Numbered from the stretch's first letter, positions 34,195-43,480 are shown. The stretch: DNA of 64,000 nt from Pelagerythrobacter rhizovicinus (GCF_004135625.1 NZ_SDPV01000001.1:804501-868500); one strand, 5' to 3'. The notes: generated by a model from the letters alone, not told the origin. Numbers and translations: made by a program.

Positions 34195-35285
34195 GCGCGC
34201 TCTCGCAGTCCGAGGCTTTCGCGCGCATACGGCTGCTGCGGTCGCCCAATGTCGGCCCGGTCTCCTATGCGCACCTGCTCCAGCGATACGGCGGTGCGGA
34301 AGCCGCGCTGGAGGCGCTGCCCGAACTGGGCCGGCGCGGCGGGCGCGACTACCGCGCGGCGCTGGTCGAACGGATCGAGCGCGAAGTGGAGGCCGTGCGC
34401 GCGGCAGGCGCGCGGTACCTGTTCCACGACCAGCCGGACTATCCGCCACTCCTCGCAGAGATCGAGAGCGCGCCCCCGATCCTGACTGTCCGGGGCGACC
34501 TCACGCTCGCCGCGAAGCCCTGCGTCGCCATGGTCGGCGCGCGCAACGCCTCTGCCGCCGCGGTCAAGCTGGCGCGCGATTTCGCAGCGGCGCTGAGCGA
34601 AGCCGGGTTCGTCGTCGTCTCCGGCCTGGCGCGCGGCATCGACGGCTCCGCGCACCGGGGCGCACTGCCTGCGACGATCGGCGTGATCGCCAGCGGTATC
34701 GACATCACCTATCCTCCCCAGCACGCCGAACTGCAGGAAGAGATTGCGAGCGCAGGCCTGCTCCTCGCCGAGCAGCCGCCCGGCACCGAGCCGCGCGGCA
34801 GCCATTTCCCGAGCCGCAACCGCATCATTGCCGGGCTCGCCGCGGGAACGCTGGTTGTCGAAGCTGCGCCGAAGTCGGGCTCGCTCATCACCGCGCGGCT
34901 TGCCGGCGAGGCGGGGCGCGAGGTCATGGCGATCCCCGGCAGCCCGCTCGACGCCCGCTCACAGGGGTGCAACCAACTGATCCGCGATGGCGCGGTCCTG
35001 GTCCAGGCGCCGGGGGATGTGATCGAGCTTCTCAGCGATTTCGACGGCACGCCGCGCTCGACTTTTCGTGAAGCCGCACCGTCCTATGATCCCGCTTCCG
35101 ACGAACTGGAGGAGGCTGAACCGGCCGACATTCGCGGCCTCCTCACCATTGCGCCGGTCCCGGTGGACGAACTGATCCGCCAATCGGGCACCGGCGCCGC
35201 GGCCGTGCAGATGGCGCTGCTGGAACTTGAAATCGCCGGCCAGTTGCAGCGACATGCGGGCGGGCGGGTCTCGCTCGCGGGATAA
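34191..35285 (+). CDS. dprA: DNA-processing protein DprA
   Basis: 364 aa from GTG 34191, overlapping the plsY stop by GTGA. An N-terminal SAM-like helical part (P-N-V-G-P-V-S-Y) is followed by the Rossmann core: V-A-M-V-G-A-R-N-A-S, V-V-S-G-L-A-R-G-I-D-G-S-A-H-R-G-A-L, E-Q-P-P-G-T-E-P and F-P-S-R-N-R-I-I-A-G-L. A C-terminal winged-helix domain ends the protein (V-P-V-D-E-L-I-R-Q-S-G). It loads RecA on incoming single-stranded DNA in transformation. The plsY-dprA pairing is common in alphaproteobacteria, often followed by topA as here. Confidence 0.94.
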   Translation: MSALSQSEAFARIRLLRSPNVGPVSYAHLLQRYGGAEAALEALPELGRRGGRDYRAALVERIEREVEAVRAAGARYLFHDQPDYPPLLAEIESAPPILTVRGDLTLAAKPCVAMVGARNASAAAVKLARDFAAALSEAGFVVVSGLARGIDGSAHRGALPATIGVIASGIDITYPPQHAELQEEIASAGLLLAEQPPGTEPRGSHFPSRNRIIAGLAAGTLVVEAAPKSGSLITARLAGEAGREVMAIPGSPLDARSQGCNQLIRDGAVLVQAPGDVIELLSDFDGTPRSTFREAAPSYDPASDELEEAEPADIRGLLTIAPVPVDELIRQSGTGAAAVQMALLELEIAGQLQRHAGGRVSLAG

Positions 35286-35293
35286 CCGAACAA

Positions 35294-35304
35294 GGGGGGG
35301 GGGG
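35294..35304 (+). repeat. Homopolymeric G11 tract before a start codon
   Basis: Eleven consecutive G at 35294-35304 take the place of the ribosome-binding site, ending four bases before ATG 35309. Its length makes slipped-strand change likely, and it changes SD-to-ATG spacing rather than reading frame. Confidence 0.8.
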
Positions 35305-35308
35305 TGAA

Positions 35309-36016
35309 ATGCATCGCAGGGCGGATTTCAGGGGAATTCTCGAGGAGACGGTCGCTCTCGCGCGCGAGGTCTTCGCCTACTTGCTCGTCTTTGTGATCGT
35401 GGTCGGTGGCTTGGGCGCGGTCAGTGAGATCGGCGGTGCGACCGACCCCGATCGCCTATGGGGTTTCGGTTTTACCTTTGACGCCGGCACCACAATCCTG
35501 GGCGGCATTGCCGGGGTGGCCGCTCTTATCGCCCATGTCGTCGGCAGCTATCTCATTCTTGAAAGAATGCTGGAGCTGCGCGGGCGAGTGGGTTCGGGCG
35601 GAACGCGTATCTGGGCCTATGTCGGCCTCGCGCTCCTCACCGGGTTTGGCATGATACTCGGGCTGCTATTTTTGATCGTGCCGGGCCTGATCCTTGCCGT
35701 GCGTTGGAGCGCGGCATCGGGCTTCCTCATCGCACGGCGAGCTGGCGTGATCGAGGCGATGGGCGCAAGCTGGAACGTGACCAGAGGGCACAGCTGGCCG
35801 ATCTTTTTCGCAGGGCTGGTCTGCTTCCTCTTGGCTCTTGTTCCGATCGTCGCAGTGTCGAGCTTCATCGAGTTTGCGGGGGCGGGGCCTGTGGGCGCGG
35901 CCATCGGCACTGGGCTCACCGATGCGATAACGACCGCGGTCTTTCTCCCACTGGGAATCTCGGTTTTTACGCTGCTTGACGAGGGCACCCAGGAGATCGG
36001 GGAGGTCTTCGCCTGA
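35309..36016 (+). CDS. Multi-pass membrane protein, GPDPase_memb-like
   Basis: 235 aa with about five or six membrane segments, near residues 22-42, 60-82, 98-122, 125-140, 160-182 and 190-215. The segment R-W-S-A-A-S-G-F-L-I-A-R-R-A-G-V-I-E-A-M-G-A-S-W-x-x-T-R-G-H resembles the membrane domain of glycerophosphodiester phosphodiesterase-like/DUF975 proteins. No catalytic motif is seen. It lies between dprA and topA and may be phase-variable through the G11 tract before its start. Confidence 0.65.
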   Translation: MHRRADFRGILEETVALAREVFAYLLVFVIVVGGLGAVSEIGGATDPDRLWGFGFTFDAGTTILGGIAGVAALIAHVVGSYLILERMLELRGRVGSGGTRIWAYVGLALLTGFGMILGLLFLIVPGLILAVRWSAASGFLIARRAGVIEAMGASWNVTRGHSWPIFFAGLVCFLLALVPIVAVSSFIEFAGAGPVGAAIGTGLTDAITTAVFLPLGISVFTLLDEGTQEIGEVFA

Positions 36017-36105
36017 TCTCCTCGCAAAATCATGGATTGACGAACGCGCCGGAGCCTAGCCACCCTCGCGCACACGTACACACGTAAGGGACCGCCTCCA
36101 CTTCC

Positions 36106-38664
36106 ATGCAGCTTGTTATCGTCGAATCGCCGGCCAAGGCGAAGACCATCGAGAAATACTTGGGCAAGGACTTCAAGGTCCTCGCCTCCTACGGTCACGT
36201 CCGCGATCTGCCGCCGAAGGATGGCAGCGTGCGGCCGGACGAGGATTTCGCGATGGATTGGGAACTCTATCGCGACAAGCAGAGCCGCTTCAAGGAAATC
36301 GCCGACGCCGCGAAGAAGGCCGACCGGCTCGTGCTCGCGACCGACCCCGATCGTGAGGGGGAGGCGATCTCGTGGCACGTGCGCGAGCTGCTCGCGAAGC
36401 GCAAGTCGCTGCCCGCGAAAGTCGACCGCGTCACCTTCAACGCGATCACCAAGCCTGCCGTGACCGAAGCCATGGCTCGTCCGCGCGAGCTCGATCGCGA
36501 CCTGATCGACGCGTACCTGGCGCGCCGCGCGCTCGACTATCTCTACGGCTTCACGCTTTCGCCGGTGCTCTGGCGCCGCTTGCCGGGAGCCAAGAGCGCG
36601 GGCCGGGTGCAATCGGTCGCGCTGCGGCTGATCGTCGACCGCGAGCGCGAGATCGAGGCTTTCCGTGCGCAGGAATACTGGTCGGTGGTGGCGAAGCTGG
36701 AGCAGGACGGCACCGAATTCGATGCGCGCCTGGTCAAGTACGACGGCAAGAAGCTCGACAAGCTGACGCTCGGCGATGAGGGTAGCGCGATGGCCGCCAG
36801 GGCCGCGGTCGAGCAGGGCCGCTTCACGATCGAAGAGATCGAGACCAAGCCGCTCACGCGCAATCCGGCGCCGCCGTTCACCACCTCGACGCTGCAGCAG
36901 GAAGCCGCGCGCAAGCTCGGCTTTTCCGCCAGCCATACCATGCGGCTTGCGCAGTCGCTCTACGAAGCCGGCGCGATTACCTACATGCGGACCGACGGCG
37001 TGCAGATGGACGGTAGCGCCATCAGCGCCGCGCGCAAGGCGATCGCGGATCGCTATGACGGGCACTACATCCCGGAAAAACCACGCCACTACAGCACCAA
37101 GGCAAAGAATGCTCAGGAAGCGCACGAGGCAATCCGTCCGACCGATTTCTCGCGCGACCGTGCGGCATCGGGGGACGAGGGCAAGCTCTACGATCTGATC
37201 TTCAAGCGCGCGATGGCCAGCCAGATGGCGGCCGCGCGGCTCGAGCGCACGACTGTTACCCTGCGAGACGGGACCGGCAAGAACGAACTGCGCGCGACCG
37301 GGCAGGTGGTGAAGTTCCCGGGTTTCTTCGCGGTCTACCAGGAAGGCTTCGACGACAAGGACGCAGAAGACGACGAGGGTCTGCTGCCTGTCATGCACAA
37401 GGGCGACAGCCCGGCGAAGAAGGGTGTCGAGGCCAACCAGCACTTCACGCAGCCTCCGCCGCGGTTCTCCGAAGCCTCGCTGGTCAAGCGGCTTGAGGAA
37501 CTCGGCATCGGCCGACCGTCGACGTATGCATCGACGATCCAGACGCTACGCGATCGCGAATATGTGCGGATGGAGAAAAACCGTTTCTTTGCAGAGGAAT
37601 CGGGCCGGCTCCTGACCGCATTTCTGGAGCGCTTCTTCGAACGCTACGTCGCCTACGATTTCACCGCCGGGATGGAGGACGAGCTCGACGAAGTCTCGGG
37701 TGGGCGTGAGGAGTGGAAGGCGCTGCTCACCCAGTTCTGGCGCGACTTCAAGCCGAAGACCGAAGAAGTGATGGAGCGCAAGCCTTCGGAAGTGACCGAA
37801 GCGCTCGATGATTTCCTGTCCGACTATCTCTTCCCGCCGCGCGCCGACGGCAAGGATCCGCGCACTTGCCCCCTGTGCGAGGCCGAGGGCCGCCCGGGCG
37901 GCCGGCTTGCGCTGCGCGGTGGGCGCTACGGCGCCTTCGTCGCCTGTGCGAATTACCCGGAGTGCAAGTTCACGCGCCGCTTCGCGCAGCCGGGCGCCGA
38001 CGGCGAAGCCGCGGCCGATGATGGCGTGCTCGGCAAGCATCCCGAAACCGGTGAGGAGATCCACCGCAAGACCGGCCGCTTCGGTCCCTACATCCAGATG
38101 GGCGAGGGCAAGGACGCCAAGCGCGCGAGCATTCCCAAGGACCTGCCCGACTTCGATCTCGAGTGGGCGATCAAACTGCTCGAGCTGCCCCGGATTGTCG
38201 GTCAGCACCCGGAAACGGGGCAGGATATCGAGGCAAATATCGGGCGTTACGGTCCGTACCTGCGCCATGACGGCAAGTATGCCAAGCTGTCCTCCACCCG
38301 TGACATTTTCGAGACCGGGATGAATGCCGCCGTCGCCGCGCTCGCCGAGGCCGCCCAGCGCGGCGGCCGCGGCACACGTGCCAAGGCGGAGCCGATCAAG
38401 ACGCTCGGAGCCCATCCGACCAGCGGCGGCGAGATCAAGGTCATGCCGGGCCGCTACGGCCCCTACGTCACCGACGGCACGACAAACGCGACCATCCCCA
38501 AGGACGTGAAGCCGGAGGATGTCACCGAAGCGCAGGCCATCGAACTCATCGATGCACGGGCAGCCAAGGGGCCGGCGAAGAAGAAGGGTGGGCGGAAGGC
38601 AGCGCCGAAGAAAAAGCCTGCCGCGAAGAAGAAGGCCGCGCCGAAGAAGGGGGCTGCGAAGTGA
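36106..38664 (+). CDS. topA: DNA topoisomerase I
   Basis: 852 aa type IA topoisomerase. The Toprim domain starts L-V-I-V-E-S-P-A-K-A-K-T-I and contains A-T-D-P-D-R-E-G-E-A-I-S. The catalytic Tyr is in I-T-Y-M-R-T-D-G (about residue 296). One clear zinc-ribbon-like segment C-P-L-C-E-A-E-G ... C-A-N-Y-P-E-C lies near 588-625. Several Topo_C repeats (Y-G-P-Y-L/V) follow, and a Lys/Ala-rich basic tail ends the protein. It relaxes negative supercoils. The gap before it holds TTGACG near 36038 but no confident -10. Confidence 0.96.
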   Translation: MQLVIVESPAKAKTIEKYLGKDFKVLASYGHVRDLPPKDGSVRPDEDFAMDWELYRDKQSRFKEIADAAKKADRLVLATDPDREGEAISWHVRELLAKRKSLPAKVDRVTFNAITKPAVTEAMARPRELDRDLIDAYLARRALDYLYGFTLSPVLWRRLPGAKSAGRVQSVALRLIVDREREIEAFRAQEYWSVVAKLEQDGTEFDARLVKYDGKKLDKLTLGDEGSAMAARAAVEQGRFTIEEIETKPLTRNPAPPFTTSTLQQEAARKLGFSASHTMRLAQSLYEAGAITYMRTDGVQMDGSAISAARKAIADRYDGHYIPEKPRHYSTKAKNAQEAHEAIRPTDFSRDRAASGDEGKLYDLIFKRAMASQMAAARLERTTVTLRDGTGKNELRATGQVVKFPGFFAVYQEGFDDKDAEDDEGLLPVMHKGDSPAKKGVEANQHFTQPPPRFSEASLVKRLEELGIGRPSTYASTIQTLRDREYVRMEKNRFFAEESGRLLTAFLERFFERYVAYDFTAGMEDELDEVSGGREEWKALLTQFWRDFKPKTEEVMERKPSEVTEALDDFLSDYLFPPRADGKDPRTCPLCEAEGRPGGRLALRGGRYGAFVACANYPECKFTRRFAQPGADGEAAADDGVLGKHPETGEEIHRKTGRFGPYIQMGEGKDAKRASIPKDLPDFDLEWAIKLLELPRIVGQHPETGQDIEANIGRYGPYLRHDGKYAKLSSTRDIFETGMNAAVAALAEAAQRGGRGTRAKAEPIKTLGAHPTSGGEIKVMPGRYGPYVTDGTTNATIPKDVKPEDVTEAQAIELIDARAAKGPAKKKGGRKAAPKKKPAAKKKAAPKKGAAK

Positions 38665-38707
38665 GCACCGCCGTCCCGCCATCGATCCAGGGCCGAGAGG
38701 CGTAGGC

Positions 38708-38890
38708 ATGGCGAAGGAGCACTTCGAGCGCCACAAGCACCCGTGGAAAGCCGACGAGGCCGGTCAGCTGCGCACGCTTGCCGCCAAGGGCCACGGCCTC
38801 AAGGCGATCGCCAAGGCGCTCAACCGCAGCGAGGAATCGGTCAAGGACTTCGCCAAGAAGAACAAGATCGGGATCGCGAAGAAACGCTAG
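38708..38890 (+). CDS. 60-aa helix-turn-helix-like protein
   Basis: From ATG 38708 with GAGAGG upstream. The core W-K-A-D-E-A-G-Q-L-R-T-L-A-A-K-G-H-G-L-K-A-I-A-K-A-L-N-R-S-E-E-S-V-K resembles the SANT/GcrA-like or resolvase-type HTH, with a Trp-initiated helix and an I-A-x-x-L-x-R-S turn. The ends are Lys-rich. It likely binds DNA. It is 43 bp after topA and may be co-transcribed. Conserved small proteins like this are seen in sphingomonads, but I know no experimental role. Confidence 0.65.
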   Translation: MAKEHFERHKHPWKADEAGQLRTLAAKGHGLKAIAKALNRSEESVKDFAKKNKIGIAKKR

Positions 38891-38936
38891 CGGCGCTCAG
38901 TCGCCGTTTCGGTGCTGGGAAAGGGTTGGGGGCGAC

Positions 38937-39842
38937 TCACCGCCCCCAGTCCAGCCCGATCTCCTCGAAGATCTCGCGGTTCTCGGCCCAGTTCTCCTCC
39001 ACCTTCACGTGAAGGAAGAGGTGGACCTTCACGTCGAGCATCTCGCTCAGTTCCTTGCGCGCCGCCTCGCCGATCGCCTTGATGCGGCTGCCGCCCTTGC
39101 CGAGGACGATCGGGCGCTGGCTTTCGCGGCCGACGACGATCTGCTGGTGGATCTCCAGGCTGCCGTCGGGGCGCTGCTGATAGCTCTCGGGCCGTACGGC
39201 GCTGTCGTAGGGCAGTTCCTCGTGGAGCTGGCGGTAGAGCTGCTCGCGAGTGACCTCGGCCGCCAGCAGGCGCTCGCTGGCGTCGCTGACCTGGTCCTCC
39301 GGATACATCCACGCGCCTTCGGGCATCGTCTCGGCGAGCGCCGCCTTCATCTCGGGGACGCCGTCGCCGGTGAGGGCGGAGACGAAGAACACCTCCGCGA
39401 ACTCGACTTTGCCCGAAAGCTCCTGCGCCAGCGCGAGGAGCGGCTCCTTCTTCGCCACATCGACTTTGTTGAGTACCAGGATCTTGCGCTCGGGCCTGGT
39501 CGCGAGCGCTTCCAGCAGCGGCTCGAGCTCGTGCCGCCGCTGCTTGACCGGATCGACCAGCAGCAGCACCGCGTCGGCCGCCTCCGCGCCTTCCCACGCG
39601 GCGCTCACCATCGCACGGTCGAGCCGCCGGCGCGGTGTGAAGATGCCTGGGGTATCGACCAGGATCATCTGCGTTTCGCCGTGGAGCGCGATGCCGAGCA
39701 TGCGCGCGCGGGTGGTCTGCGCCTTGGCGCTGGTGATCGCGACTTTCTGCCCGACAAGCTGGTTCACCAGCGTGGACTTGCCCGCGTTCGGCGCGCCGAT
39801 CACGGCGACGAGGCCGCAGCGGGTATTGGTATCGTCGGTCAC
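38937..39842 (-). CDS. era: GTPase Era
   Basis: 301 aa from GTG 39842, overlapping the rnc stop by GTGA; the longer ORF crosses rnc. G1 is G-A-P-N-A-G-K-S-T (16-24), then T-T-R-A-R, D-T-P-G and N-K-V-D. The C-terminal KH domain carries I-V-L-G-K-G-G-S-R-I-K-A-I-G-E-A-A-R. Era binds the 3' end of 16S rRNA and guides 30S maturation. The lepB-rnc-era order is the classical operon. Confidence 0.95.
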   Translation of the reverse strand: MTDDTNTRCGLVAVIGAPNAGKSTLVNQLVGQKVAITSAKAQTTRARMLGIALHGETQMILVDTPGIFTPRRRLDRAMVSAAWEGAEAADAVLLLVDPVKQRRHELEPLLEALATRPERKILVLNKVDVAKKEPLLALAQELSGKVEFAEVFFVSALTGDGVPEMKAALAETMPEGAWMYPEDQVSDASERLLAAEVTREQLYRQLHEELPYDSAVRPESYQQRPDGSLEIHQQIVVGRESQRPIVLGKGGSRIKAIGEAARKELSEMLDVKVHLFLHVKVEENWAENREIFEEIGLDWGR

Positions 39843-40510
39843 CCGAACATCTCCATGAACTTGCGTGCGGCCGCCGTCTCGGCCTCCTGCTTGCTGCTTG
39901 CCGTGGCTTCGGCCTCGCCGACCTTGTGGACCTTGACCCTCACCGTGAAGCTGGCGGCGTGGTCGGGGCCGGAGCGATCGATGAGCTCGTACTGCGGCGG
40001 GCGGCGCTGGTTGCCGGCCGCCCACTCCTGCAACGCGCTTTTCGGATGCTTGGAGCGGCCGGCGTGCCCCTCGACCAGGTCGTTCCACAGCTTGCGGACA
40101 AGGTCGCGGGTGACATCGAATCCGCTCTCGACGAAGCTCGCGCCGAGCAGCGCTTCCATCACGTCGCCGAGGACGTTGTCGCTCTCCGCCGCGCCGTCGT
40201 CGCGCGCCTGCTTGCCGAGGCGGACGTGGGCCGGGGCGCCGATCTCGCGGGCGATGCCGGCGCAGGCCTGGCGGCTGACGAGCGCGTTGAGCCGCTGCGC
40301 GAGCTCGCCCTCCGCCGCGCCATTGCGTCCGTAGAGCCACTCGGCGATCGAGAGGCCCAGCACCCGGTCGCCGAGGAACTCGAGCCGCTGGTAGTGCCGC
40401 GTGTCGCCGGTGCTGCCGTGGGTCAGCGCCTCGCGCCATAGCGCCTCGTCGCAGACGGCGAAGCCGACGCCGGTCAGCCACTCGCGCGTCTTGCCGTCGA
40501 GCGTGCTCAC
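39839..40510 (-). CDS. rnc: Ribonuclease III
   Basis: 223 aa from GTG 40510, overlapping the lepB stop by GTGA; the 329-aa reading adds antisense-like sequence and is rejected. The signature H-Y-Q-R-L-E-F-L-G-D-R-V-L-G-L and the metal ligands in D-V-M-E-A-L-L-G-A are present. A dsRNA-binding domain occupies about 150-220 (K-S-A-L-Q-E-W ... A-S-S-K-Q-E-A-E-T-A-A-A). It cleaves structured rRNA precursors and other double-stranded RNA. Confidence 0.95.
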   Translation of the reverse strand: MSTLDGKTREWLTGVGFAVCDEALWREALTHGSTGDTRHYQRLEFLGDRVLGLSIAEWLYGRNGAAEGELAQRLNALVSRQACAGIAREIGAPAHVRLGKQARDDGAAESDNVLGDVMEALLGASFVESGFDVTRDLVRKLWNDLVEGHAGRSKHPKSALQEWAAGNQRRPPQYELIDRSGPDHAASFTVRVKVHKVGEAEATASSKQEAETAAARKFMEMFG

Positions 40511-41328
40511 AGCCCGTCTCCGATGCGGCTCCAGCGCGCGGCGGTGAACCAAGTCCAGGGCAACAGCCATTCCGCGCTGCCGTCGGTCGACCACATGATG
40601 GCGCTTGCGCGGCCGACGAGGTTCTCCTGCGGCACGAGCCCGACGCCGCCGCCCGGCATGGCGGGGAAGCGGCTGTCCTGCGAATTGTCGCGGTTGTCGC
40701 CCATTACGAAGATCGTCCCCTGGGGTACGATCGTCGGGCCGTAGTCGTCCTGCGGGGTCGTCCCGAAGTCGAGCACCGTGTAGCTGCGGCCCGACGGCAG
40801 CGTTTCGCGGAAGCGGGCGTAGCGGCACTGCTCGCCGCCTTCGCCGTCCGCCTCGCGCACTCCGCCCCAGGCGCAGTCCGTATTGGGCGAGAGAGGGATC
40901 ACGAAATCGTCGATCCGCTGCTTGGCCACCGCGTCGCCGTTCAGGAAGAGCTGGCCGTTACGCATGGTCACGGTATCGCCCGGGAGGCCGATCACCCGCT
41001 TGATGTAGTCCGTACGGTCGATCGGGTGCTTGAAGATCACCACATCCCCGCGCTCGGGCTGGCCGGCGAACACACGCCCCGGGATCAGCGGAGCGGAGAA
41101 GGGCAGGGAGTAGCTGGAATAGCCGTAGGGCCACTTGGCCGCGACCAGATAGTCGCCGTTCATCAGCCGGGGCAGCATCGATTCGCTGGGGATCGAGAAG
41201 GGCGAGAAGACGAAGCTGCGGAAGATGAGCACGACCAGCGCGAGCTTGACCAGGAACAGCAGGAAGCCGCCGAGCGTCTCGCTCTGCTCCTCGGGCCCGG
41301 GTGCTTCGGCTTCGGACACGGCAGTCAT
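40507..41328 (-). CDS. lepB: Signal peptidase I
   Basis: 273 aa from ATG 41328. One strong membrane segment (F-L-L-F-L-V-K-L-A-L-V-V-L-I) precedes the catalytic Ser in P-S-E-S-M-L-P and the general-base Lys in Y-I-K-R-V-I-G-L-P-G-D. Boxes D and E are G-D-N-R-D-N-S-Q-D-S-R. It removes signal peptides at the periplasmic face. An insertion with two cysteines (N-T-D-C-A-W and E-Q-C-R-Y) may form a disulphide. The 180-bp gap to the divergent pgi carries promoters I cannot place with confidence. Confidence 0.95.
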   Translation of the reverse strand: MTAVSEAEAPGPEEQSETLGGFLLFLVKLALVVLIFRSFVFSPFSIPSESMLPRLMNGDYLVAAKWPYGYSSYSLPFSAPLIPGRVFAGQPERGDVVIFKHPIDRTDYIKRVIGLPGDTVTMRNGQLFLNGDAVAKQRIDDFVIPLSPNTDCAWGGVREADGEGGEQCRYARFRETLPSGRSYTVLDFGTTPQDDYGPTIVPQGTIFVMGDNRDNSQDSRFPAMPGGGVGLVPQENLVGRASAIMWSTDGSAEWLLPWTWFTAARWSRIGDGL

Positions 41329-41508
41329 GCGGTGCCGGGGTGTTGACAGATGTGACATGCCGGCGCCTTTGAAAAACCGCGGTTTTCCCGTGAAAGGTCG
41401 CAGGGGGCCGTGACCTTGGATAAGGGCTCGCCCGGGTTCGGCTGAGTGCTTGCAAACATCGCCACAGTCCCTAGTCGGGAGCGCACGATGTAGGAAAGGG
41501 ATTTTCGT

Positions 41509-43038
41509 ATGACCGAGGCGGTTTCCGCAGCCTGGCAGCGGGTCGAGGCCGTGCCTCAGCGCACGCTGAAGGAACTGTTCGCCAGCGATCCGGGGCGGGT
41601 GACCCGGCTCTCGCAGCGGCTCGAATGGGGCGAGGGCGAGATCGCCGGCGGCATCCGCTTCGACTGGTCCAAGACCCATCTCGACGAGGATCTGCTCGCC
41701 GCGTTCGAGGCGCTCGCCGAGGCGCGGGGTTTCGCGGCACAGCGCGCGGCCCTGCTCGGCGGCGAGAAGATCAATGTTACCGAAGGGCGCGCGGCGGAGC
41801 ACACCGCCCAGCGCGGCGTCGGCAGCGAGGCGGCGGTGGAAGAGGCCGCCGCGCTCCACGCACGAATGAAGCTCCTGGTCGAGGCGATCCACGAGGGCGC
41901 GCTGGGTCCGGTGAAGCACTTGATCCACATCGGCATCGGCGGAAGCGCGCTCGGCCCGGCGATGGCGGTCGACGCGCTGACCCGTGACCTCGCGCTGGTG
42001 GACGTGCATGTCGTGTCGAACATCGACGGGCTCGCGCTCGAGCAGGCCTTCGCCGCCTGCGATCCGGCGACCACGCTGATCGCGGTGGCGAGCAAGACTT
42101 TCACCACGATCGAGACGATGACCAACGCCGCCAGCGCGCTCAACTGGCTGCGCGACAACGGCGTGTCCGATCCCTCCGGCCGCGTCGTCGCGCTCACCGC
42201 GAGCCCGGAGAAGGCCGTCGAATGGGGCGTCGACGAAACCCGCGTCCTGCCGTTTCCGGAGAGCGTCGGCGGGCGCTATTCGTTGTGGTCCTCGATCGGT
42301 TTCCCGGTCGCGCTCGCCGTGGGGTGGGACGAGTTCGAGGCCATGCTCGCTGGCGCGCGGATGGTCGACGAGCATTTCCGCGATACCGACGGGCGCGACA
42401 ACCTGTGCCTGCGGGCGGCCTTCGCCGACCAGTATTACACCAGCGTGCGCGGCTGCCAGACCCGCGCCGTCTTCGCCTACGACGAACGGCTCGCGCTGCT
42501 GCCCGACTACCTCCAGCAGCTCGAGATGGAATCGAACGGCAAGCGGGTGACGGCCGACCAGCGGCCGGTCTCCGGCCCGACCGCGCCGATTACCTGGGGC
42601 GGGGTGGGTACCGACGCGCAGCACGCGGTGTTTCAGCTTCTCCACCAGGGGACCAACCTGGTGCCGATCGACTTCATCGCCAGCGTGGCGCCCGGCGACG
42701 CGCTCGACCCCGCGCATCATCGTATCCTGCTGACCAACTGCTTCGCGCAAGGCGCTGCGCTGATGGCCGGCGACGCGGGCGAGGACCCCGCGCGCCACTT
42801 TCCCGGCGACCGCCCGAGCGCGACCATGCTGTGCGACGACCTCAATGCCGCCGCGCTGGGCGCGCTGGTCGCGTTCCACGAACACCGCACCTTCGCCAAC
42901 GCGGTCTTGCTGGGCATCAACCCGTTCGACCAGTTCGGGGTCGAACTTGGCAAGCGCATGGCGAAGGACATGGAGGCCGGCGGAGGCGACTTCGACGCCA
43001 GCACCCGGGCGCTGCTCGAAGCCGCCGGGCTGGGGTGA
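41509..43038 (+). CDS. pgi: Glucose-6-phosphate isomerase
   Basis: 509 aa. G-I-G-G-S-A-L-G-P is the phosphate loop. G-G-R-Y-S-L-W-S-S-I-G, E-S-N-G-K-R-V, H-Q-G-T-N-L-V-P-I-D-F and G-I-N-P-F-D-Q-F-G-V-E-L-G-K are the standard catalytic and family signatures. It interconverts glucose 6-phosphate and fructose 6-phosphate, so it also sets the glucose 6-phosphate supply for OtsA. A family 1 repeat follows 12 bp after the stop. Confidence 0.96.
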   Translation: MTEAVSAAWQRVEAVPQRTLKELFASDPGRVTRLSQRLEWGEGEIAGGIRFDWSKTHLDEDLLAAFEALAEARGFAAQRAALLGGEKINVTEGRAAEHTAQRGVGSEAAVEEAAALHARMKLLVEAIHEGALGPVKHLIHIGIGGSALGPAMAVDALTRDLALVDVHVVSNIDGLALEQAFAACDPATTLIAVASKTFTTIETMTNAASALNWLRDNGVSDPSGRVVALTASPEKAVEWGVDETRVLPFPESVGGRYSLWSSIGFPVALAVGWDEFEAMLAGARMVDEHFRDTDGRDNLCLRAAFADQYYTSVRGCQTRAVFAYDERLALLPDYLQQLEMESNGKRVTADQRPVSGPTAPITWGGVGTDAQHAVFQLLHQGTNLVPIDFIASVAPGDALDPAHHRILLTNCFAQGAALMAGDAGEDPARHFPGDRPSATMLCDDLNAAALGALVAFHEHRTFANAVLLGINPFDQFGVELGKRMAKDMEAGGGDFDASTRALLEAAGLG

Positions 43039-43050
43039 GAGAGGACGCAC

Positions 43051-43114
43051 GATCTCTGCTTTCGCCGGGATGACGTGGCAAAGGATATCCGTCATCCCAG
43101 CGAAAGCTGGGATC
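43051..43114. repeat. Palindromic repeat, family 1 (IPAFAGMT/VIPAKAGI type)
   Basis: Arms GATCTCTGCTTTCGCCGGGA plus TGAC at 43051-43074 (degenerate) and GTCATCCCAGCGAAAGCTGG plus GATC at 43091-43114. It lies after pgi. The 150 bp between pgi and the GIY-YIG remnant hold nothing else clear. Confidence 0.8.
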
Positions 43115-43191
43115 GCTGTCCTCCGGTCGGACGGTCGCACATGGCGCAACCCGATTTCGGCGTGTATGCGGACGCTGGAGGAGGGGGACGA

Positions 43192-43480
43192 GTGGAGAGG
43201 GGCGGTTATACCTACATTCTGACCAACAAGCCCCGTACTCTATATCGGCGTCACGAGCGATATCGCGGCGCGTCATGCGCAGCATCGGGAGGGGACAGGC
43301 TCGAAGTTCGCGCGCCGGTATGGGCTCGATCGGCTCGTCCTGATCGAACATCATGCGACGATCGAAGAGGCGATCACGCGCGAAAAGGCGCTGAACGCGT
43401 GGCAGCGGGCTTGGAAGATCGAACTGATTGAAAGGATCAACCCCAGCTGGGGCGACTTATGGGACACCGTACTGGATTGA
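43192..43480 (+). pseudogene. GIY-YIG nuclease-like gene with frameshift
   Basis: From GTG 43192 (GAGGAGGGGG just upstream) the frame reads V-E-R-G-G-Y-T-Y-I-L-T-N-K-P-R-T-L-Y. At about 43235-43250 the homology moves to another frame, which reads L-Y-I-G-V-T-S-D-I-A-A-R-H-A-Q-H, then T-R-E-K-A-L-N-A-W-Q-R-A-W-K and ends at TGA 43478-43480. Compared with the usual T-L-Y-I-G-V-T, two bases (one CT) seem missing. Intact members are about 95-aa single-domain UPF0213/YhbQ-like nucleases. Either a real pseudogene or a sequencing error; the rest of the frame is well preserved, so any decay is recent. Confidence 0.8.
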
